Shown here one piece after another: positions 58,587-64,000 of a DNA stretch of 64,000 bases. Positions within the stretch are counted from its first letter, which is position 1, and each line of letters opens with the position of its first letter. Origin of the DNA: Phragmites australis (lineage: Eukaryota; Streptophyta; Magnoliopsida; Poales; Poaceae); assembly GCF_958298935.1 (NCBI RefSeq), contig NC_084922.1:13084501-13148500 (forward strand). Direction: 5' to 3'. Position numbers and translations under genes: made by a program. Under the pieces are notes generated by a model, which saw only the letters and a list, made by a program, of their open reading frames with translations, searched no databases and had not been told where the DNA came from.

Positions 58587-60941
58587 TTGCGGTATGGGAT
58601 GAATACAAATGAGAGAACTTCACCCTACGCACATTGTTGTTCGTAACAATCCATGATTGGCCAGGCCTTGGTAACCTATCAGGTCAGACTGTCAAAGGGT
58701 ACTTTGTATGTGTGCATTGCTTGGATGAAATAGAGAGCCTGTGGCTGAAGACCTGCCGAAAAAATGGTGTACCTAGATCATTGTAAATTTTTTCGTAATG
58801 ATTACCCGTACCTTAGCAATAGGAGAGCTTTTGATGGGAAAGTTGAGACTCGATCACCTCCTAAACATCGCACTGGGAGATAGGCATATGATATGGTAAA
58901 CAGATTTAGGGTTATCCTTGGAAAGGGACGTGGGAGTACACCGGTTTTGAAATCTAATCTTAGAGCACCTATGTTAAAAAAAAGTCTATTTTTTATGACT
59001 TAGCTCATTGGCCGGACTTGGTCGTTCAACAGGTAATCGATATCATGCACATTGAGAAGAACATGTGTGATAGATTATTAGTACGTTACTAGACATACCT
59101 GGCAAAATAAAGGATACCCTCCAAGCACGAAATGACCTGAAATGTTTGAAACTCAGACATGATCTATATCCCAAAGATATGGAAGAATATAATAAATATC
59201 TTGGTCCTACTAGCTACAGTCTAAGCAAGGTATAGAAAATTACAATGTGCAAGTGCTTGCATGGAATCAAAGTTCTATTCGGTTACACCGCCAACCTAAA
59301 GAGGCTAGTAAACATGACAATTTAAAATTTAACTGGGATGAAGTCTCATGATTGTCATGTGATGATAACACAGATGCTTCCAATTGTAATTAGAGGTATT
59401 CTTCTGCCGAATATCTGAAACCCAATCATAAAGTTGTGCTTATTCTTCAACGTGATATCACAAAAGGCCATCAATCCGACCAAGCTAGATAAGCTGTAGA
59501 AAGACGTGGTTGAGACTCTATCCCAACTTGAGGTGTGTTTCCCTCCATCGTTTTTTATATCATGGTGCATCTCATTGTTCACATTGTGAAAGAGATAAGG
59601 ATTCATGACCCCATGTTTCTACATCAGATGTATCCTTTCGAGAGGCTCATGGGAGTTTTAAAGAAATATGTTCATAACCAAAATTGGCTGGAAGGCTGCA
59701 TGGCCAAGGGCTGGGGAACCGAGGAAGATATTGATTTCTGTGTCATTACATGAATCTCAAATCAATTGGTGTGCATGTATCTCACCATGAGTGGAGGCTA
59801 CAAGGGAAAGGGACGATAAGTGCAAACTCATTCCGCACTAACGACCACATTTCATTCACGTAAGTATATTTTGTAGTACCGCAGCAATTAGTTGTAGTAG
59901 ACCCGTATGTCAAAGAACACCAAAAGATGCTACGCACCAAAAACCCAAGGATGTCCGATGTTTGGATCGGGTGAGAGCACTAAGATCATTTTGCCGCCTG
60001 GTTACATAGATAGGTGATGGATAAGTAGATAGAGTGTGCTCAGTTGAATGTGTTGGCTCACGAACTGTTAACTACAATTCTCACATTCCAAGGATATGAC
60101 ATAAATAGCTATACATTTTATATGAGAGAATAAGATAATAAGAGCGCCAAACAAAATAACGGTGTTCGTATAGATGCCTGCGACTGCAATGGCAATAGGG
60201 AGGCCTATAGTGGATTCATACAAGTGATATGTGAGCTCGACTATAGAGTGTTAAAGGTTCCTCTTTTTCTATGGCAATGGGTTAGACTCCCATGAGGAGT
60301 GAAGATTGAAAAGTACGGCATAACTACAGTGGACCAAAAACTTGTTGAATACAGAAAAGAACCGTTCGTACTTGCGAAATATGTTATGCAAGTTTTATAT
60401 GTAAAGGACTCAGACCCGACTAACAAAGAGGAGTGCCACATGATTCTTCTAGGAAAAAGAAGGATTGTCAGAGTGGAGAATATCGTCAACGAGAAAAAAC
60501 AAGAATCAATTCGACGCGCTAGCTACTTTCAGAGAGGACGTCGACCTAGGTCTCATGGAAAACACCAACGAACCTCCCTATGTACACTGTGATCATAATG
60601 AAGGGTGAATCGTTAAGCCAGATTAAATAGCTTATTTGTATATTAATGAAGCACATGAATTATTATGTATTAATTATGATATTTGTGGTGTTCCTTACTA
60701 CTATAGTCAAAGCATGCACTTTAACTTTTTGGATACAATATTCAAGTAGGTTTCTAACGTGACCCACAATGATTTATCCATTAAATTTGATTTTTTTACG
60801 TAATGAATTAAAAAAAATTATCCATTAAATTTAGGTATGTGGATATTATAATTTCCATTTTTAATTAAGTAGCAGTGATATAAACTGTAGGTATGAAATT
60901 AATAAAGCTATTCAGTACTAACTCAATCTAATAGACTTGAG

Positions 60942-60994
60942 TAGCACATTGGTTTGTTTGTTCGGACTTGGCGGCAAAGGTTGTGGGTTCGAAG
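60942..60994 (+). other. tRNA-like Pol III box module in the CACTA tail
   Basis: TAGCACATTGG (A-box-like, 60942-60952) and GGTTCGAAG (B box, 60986-60994) are about 33 bases apart, with a T-run at 61018-61024. It does not fold into a tRNA cloverleaf, so I do not call a tRNA gene. Confidence 0.4.
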
Positions 60995-61054
60995 TTCCGC
61001 GCATAGCGCTGATAATTTTTTTTTTATTTCCCACCACCCCCCCCCCCCCGCTGC

Positions 61055-61250
61055 AGTGAAGCGGGTTTCACTGTTGGCTCAATGTTTGGGCCGGCAGTGA
61101 AGGTAGTTTCACTGCCGGCTCAATATTTGGGCTAGTAGTGAAGAATGTTTCACTACCGGTGTAACTCATGTGCCGACAATGAAGGTCTGCTTTCACTATC
61201 GGCCTAAATATTGAGCAGACAGTGAATCCTTTTCCCTATAAAAGCTCTGT
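61055..61250. repeat. CACTA-type subterminal repeats
   Basis: A unit of about 37 bp, GCAGTGAAGG-TTTCACTGCCGGCTCAA-TATTTGGGC, is repeated four to five times with alternating orientation. A poly-C run is at 61037-61049. CCCTATAAAAGCTCTG at 61234 follows. No terminal TAGTG was found. Confidence 0.55.
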
Positions 61251-61366
61251 GCGACCTATCGGCCTCTGAACAACACATAGAAAAGTTTTGTCGTCGTCCC
61301 CGTCCCCATCCCTGGAGCCTGCGCTGCCTCATCGCCCAGTGGCACCTCTGTCCTGTTGCCCGCATC

Positions 61367-64000
61367 CAATGTTAAAAAAATCGTTGATTGGTAGTTAATT
61401 AATCGGACGATAATTAATCGGTTGGTATAAAGTACTTATGTAAACATGTATAAGATGCTAAGAAATAACTAGGACAACAAAGTGTTACCTTGATGTTGTA
61501 GTTTTGATGACGAATGCTTCATCGGAAGGCAATAAATCTGCAAAATAAATAACAATTTATGAGTATGTGCTTCAAATATAAATTATAAATTCCAAAAAAT
61601 GGCAGCAATCATTCTCATTCAACCAAACACATAAAACGTAGACTCAAAAATCTCAAAAACAGATAAAAATGACAACATTCCAGCACACATGATAGCAGTT
61701 CACACATAATAGTAGTTCACACAATCACAATTCACACATAGACACATAGTTCATCTAACTCAAATAAGTTCTATGTAGCAAAATAAATAAGTTGACAAGC
61801 TGTAGGCTCAAATATCCATTGGTTCATCCTCTTCATTCTCTTTGGTTGAAACCACCCCACCATCATCGGACTCAAATTCAATCTCTTCCTCCATATTGAA
61901 CTCTTGTTCAGAATCTTCATAAACAAATTCTTCTACTTCATAGAGCTCTCTCACTCTTTGGCTCCTACGAGGCTCCATTGCTTCTATGGCCCTCATTGCT
62001 TCATCAATTACATCATATGACAACCCTGTTGTAGGATCAACCTCTTCATCACATTCACATATCCAATTCTGTGCATGGGAAGCATCTTCACCTAGAAGGA
62101 CATCACTATATATAGAACACTTCTTTCTTTTGTCCATCATTCTTCCATTGAATTGAACAAAGACTAGATTGCTCACATGACACACATCTAGTTTATTTCT
62201 CCTCTTTGCATCTACCTTCAAATTGCAAAATAAAAACTAGTTAGGAAATTTTGGTCAGGATTTAGCAAGCTAAAGATTTCAATAGTGGGATTGTGAGAGT
62301 TACCATTTCAAATGCGCTCCAATTTCTTTCACATCCGAATGCACTTGAGGTCAAGTTAAGTATCCTGACAGCCATTCTTTGCAATGTAGGAGCTTGCAAT
62401 CCGTAAGTTGACCACCACAACCCTACAATTAAGAATGCATTTTTAAGTATGTATATGTATGATAATTTTGCAAGAACACACAAGCTTACCTGCAGCAAAA
62501 TTATCATTGTGAATTGCTTTTGTGGCTGCCACCTTCCCAAACATGCCTTGGTGATATCTAAACATAGGCAAGTCTACATGAAGAGAAAGATTTTGCTTAT
62601 CATCATCTCCTTGATAAAACATTTCAATAACATCCATGAAGCCAGTCATGATTTCTACATCTCCAAAGATTGATGTATCCACATAGCTATAACGAGGATT
62701 CAAGAGGTATGCCGCCATGTGCAATGGAGAATCAAGCCTTCCATGCATCTTGATTTCCATATGATCACATTATAGTCTCTTTCTGATTTCCCACAACAAG
62801 CTTGATGGCCTTCTTTGCCTCTAAACGTTCCTCAGACATAGAGGCCATATATGGCCCATCACTATCGGCCAAGCGAAGCAATTTCACCAATGGCTCAAAA
62901 ACCTTGATGCAAAGAGCAACATTGTTCCAAAAGCCCCTACTCATTATTGTGGCATATGCTAACTTTCCTTTCCTTGACCTTGTGTGCTTGTATTGTTCCC
63001 AAGCCTCACTACAAGCCATTTCTCTTAGTTGCTTTTTCTTAGCAAGCAAACTTTCCAAGGTAAGAAATGCGGAAGCGAATCTTGTCACACCCAACCTAAC
63101 AATATCTCTTTTTTTGTATGAATTCTCATCAAGGACAATGTGGCATGATGTGAATATATAAAAATTGTCATTTCTTTGGCTTTAGTGATTGTAGGAGAGA
63201 ATTATTTCAACTTGCCAATTGCTTCTACCATCAAGTTGAGGGTGTGAGTTCCACATGAAGTCCAGAATATGTTTGGCCCTTTCCCCTTTAACATCTCCTT
63301 TGTTCCCATGTTATTGGAAGCATTATTCGTGACTACATGCACAACATTTTCGGGGCCCATTTTCTCAATGCACTCATCCACATAACAAAATATATATGCA
63401 CTAGTGTGCATCAGTAGAAGTCTCTTTTGATTCTATAAAGGAAGTCCCTAACTTGCAATGCACACACAAGTTCATAATGCTCCTCCTTTTCTTGTCCGTC
63501 CAAGCATTGGTCATGATAGAGCACCCTGTTTGCACCCTCTCTAGTTCATGTGGATTCAACAAATCCTTAGTTCTTTGTACCTCCTCCAACAACATATTTC
63601 CCTTAAAAATATATTGGGAAGGTTGCTTCCAATTTGGACCATACCGACCAAGAGTCTCACAAAATTGCTTGAAGTCATCATCAACGATACTATTGGAAGG
63701 AATTTTTCTCTTGTACATCCATCTTCCCAAATATTGCCCCACCTTATAAGTTCTCTCCTTGTCAATAGCATCATTTATATTTTGTTGCCTCTTTGTCATT
63801 GAGATGGAAGGATCAATTGGGTTCACAAAATTATCGATACGCCCTGCCTTCTTCGGTGCACTAACACTAAAACTAGTTTTAACAATCTCTTCTACCTCAT
63901 CTCCATCTTTTTCAATGGTGACCTCCTCTCTTAGCTCTTGCTCACGTTGAGATTTTGCCACCTTCTTAGACTTTACTTCGTCAAAGACTTCTTACACTTC
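61367..64000 (-). mobile_element. hAT transposon, incomplete (continues beyond the window)
   Basis: It contains the transposase gene at 61808 onward. The downstream tail (61367-61800) has a CAATGTTAAAAAAATCG end and two ATTAATCGG copies at about 61400-61425, as in the subterminal regions of this hAT group. The left end is tentative and the right end lies outside the window. Confidence 0.55.
61808..64000 (-). pseudogene. hAT transposase (DUF659 / hAT dimerisation type), frameshifted and partial
   Basis: Minus-strand order: KKVAKSQREQELREE near 63960, GYMYKRKIP-like WMYKRKIPSNSI, TNAWTDKKRRSIMNL (start of the catalytic DUF659 part), VVTNNASNNM and FWTSCGTHTLNLM, GVTRFASAFLTLESLL, GRLDSPLHMAAYLLNP, then the C-terminal GLWWSTYG and CERNWSAFE dimerisation motifs. 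Introns at 62489-62423 and 62303-62216 have GT/AG ends; the last exon is 62215-61808 with an acidic tail. Breaks: frame change at about 63405, stop at 63204-63202, a one-base slip at a seven-A run (63115-63109), and a frame change at about 62763. An in-frame stop lies near 63990. The N-terminal BED finger lies beyond the window. Confidence 0.85.

Larger units (their letters stand above)
46866..60592 (+). pseudogene. CACTA transposase (TNPD/transposase_21) gene, broken into three blocks
   Basis: Block 1 (46866-47983) has an N-terminal transposase-associated region (CRM/KKQFSTT, then LIPRGF, then CWTKYGEAE), and later HADLEAYLVCGAEWYKRD, KVMWYFHIIPRLKHLF and STDEMNPFGNM, ending inside LCIYNL. 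Block 2 (56856-56990) resumes with PP-stop-LCMKRKYIM after the Gypsy insertion, in register with the ACCTT target duplication. Block 3 (58587-60592) has VWDEYK, FTLRTLLFV, TIHDWPGLGNLSG, VHCLDEIES, MHPFERLMGVLKKYVHNQNW and, near the end, KYGITTVDQKLVEYRKEPFVLAK. The order matches a complete TNPD protein, which binds and cuts CACTA ends. Frameshifts and stops are frequent, so it is dead. Confidence 0.85.
44752..61250 (+). mobile_element. Large CACTA (En/Spm-type) element holding several later insertions
   Basis: The left end, CACTACTACAGAACCGG at 44752, is preceded by TAT (possible 3-bp target duplication). Subterminal repeats run to about 45010, then a TATAAAA leader (45036). The TNPD transposase gene runs from 46866 to 60592 in pieces, and an AT-rich tail carries subterminal-type repeats to about 61250. 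The right terminal CACTA motif was not found, so the right boundary is approximate and may be truncated. Confidence 0.7.

Noticed and set aside
60942..60994. Possible tRNA gene
   Set aside because: A and B boxes are present, but no acceptor stem or anticodon arm can be drawn; treated as a tRNA-like module.
61131..61145. Right terminus of the large CACTA element (CTAGTAGTG)
   Set aside because: It is part of a subterminal repeat, is followed by more repeats, and is not flanked by the TAT expected from the left end.

Overview
This window looks like nuclear DNA from a grass (Poaceae), probably a panicoid. The reasons are spliceosomal introns with GT/AG ends, one intact six-exon plant transporter gene, and dense nested transposable elements of grass type: long-LTR Ty3/Gypsy, Copia, CACTA, hAT, MULE, Helitron, LINE, SINE and Stowaway. 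The species cannot be fixed from the sequence. No prokaryotic signal is present.

Left block (1-19640). A MULE-like element with long inverted repeats opens the window. A minus-strand LINE follows. It is split by a degenerate minus-strand Tat-type Gypsy element (1686-18481) that keeps both LTRs, a primer-binding site, a gag remnant and an accessory gene on the opposite strand, but has lost pol. Into that element have inserted a Copia solo LTR (3758-5317), a 3.7 kb solo LTR with a perfect 5-bp target duplication (7768-11439), and two LTR pieces of the same family lying in inverted orientation (13556-16808). A 48-bp tandem array fills 11460-12990.

Middle block (19641-34378). This is lower-copy DNA with small elements: an Au-like SINE with a 13-bp target duplication (23380-23550), a Stowaway MITE, hAT-like and Helitron-like sequence, and a CACTA terminus. 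The only clearly intact host gene is a WAT1-related/UMAMIT (EamA) membrane transporter at 29132-31799. It has six exons, 384 residues, and a TATA box at 28941.

Right block (34379-64000). This is a deep nest that can be ordered from target-site duplications. A long Gypsy 3' LTR (minus strand) is split by a Copia element (36594-43936). The 5' LTR of that Copia is split by a Helitron (41209-43906) carrying a short NDUFB3-like complex I gene with its intron. The Gypsy pol end is cut by a large CACTA element starting at 44752. Its TNPD transposase gene is broken by a Ty3/Gypsy element (47984-56855) and by a Copia solo LTR (57025-58586). Its 5' region holds a hAT-type non-autonomous element (45159-46119). 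The Gypsy 5' LTR itself holds a 1.1 kb CACTA element with exon-like cargo (47995-49130). The window ends inside a frameshifted minus-strand hAT transposase gene.

Functionally, the window is one expressed-looking transporter gene surrounded by transposon debris. The most interesting items are the Helitron with its captured complex I gene, the insertion order readable from exact target duplications, the tRNA-like modules near two CACTA ends, and the LTR that encodes the end of its own polyprotein.
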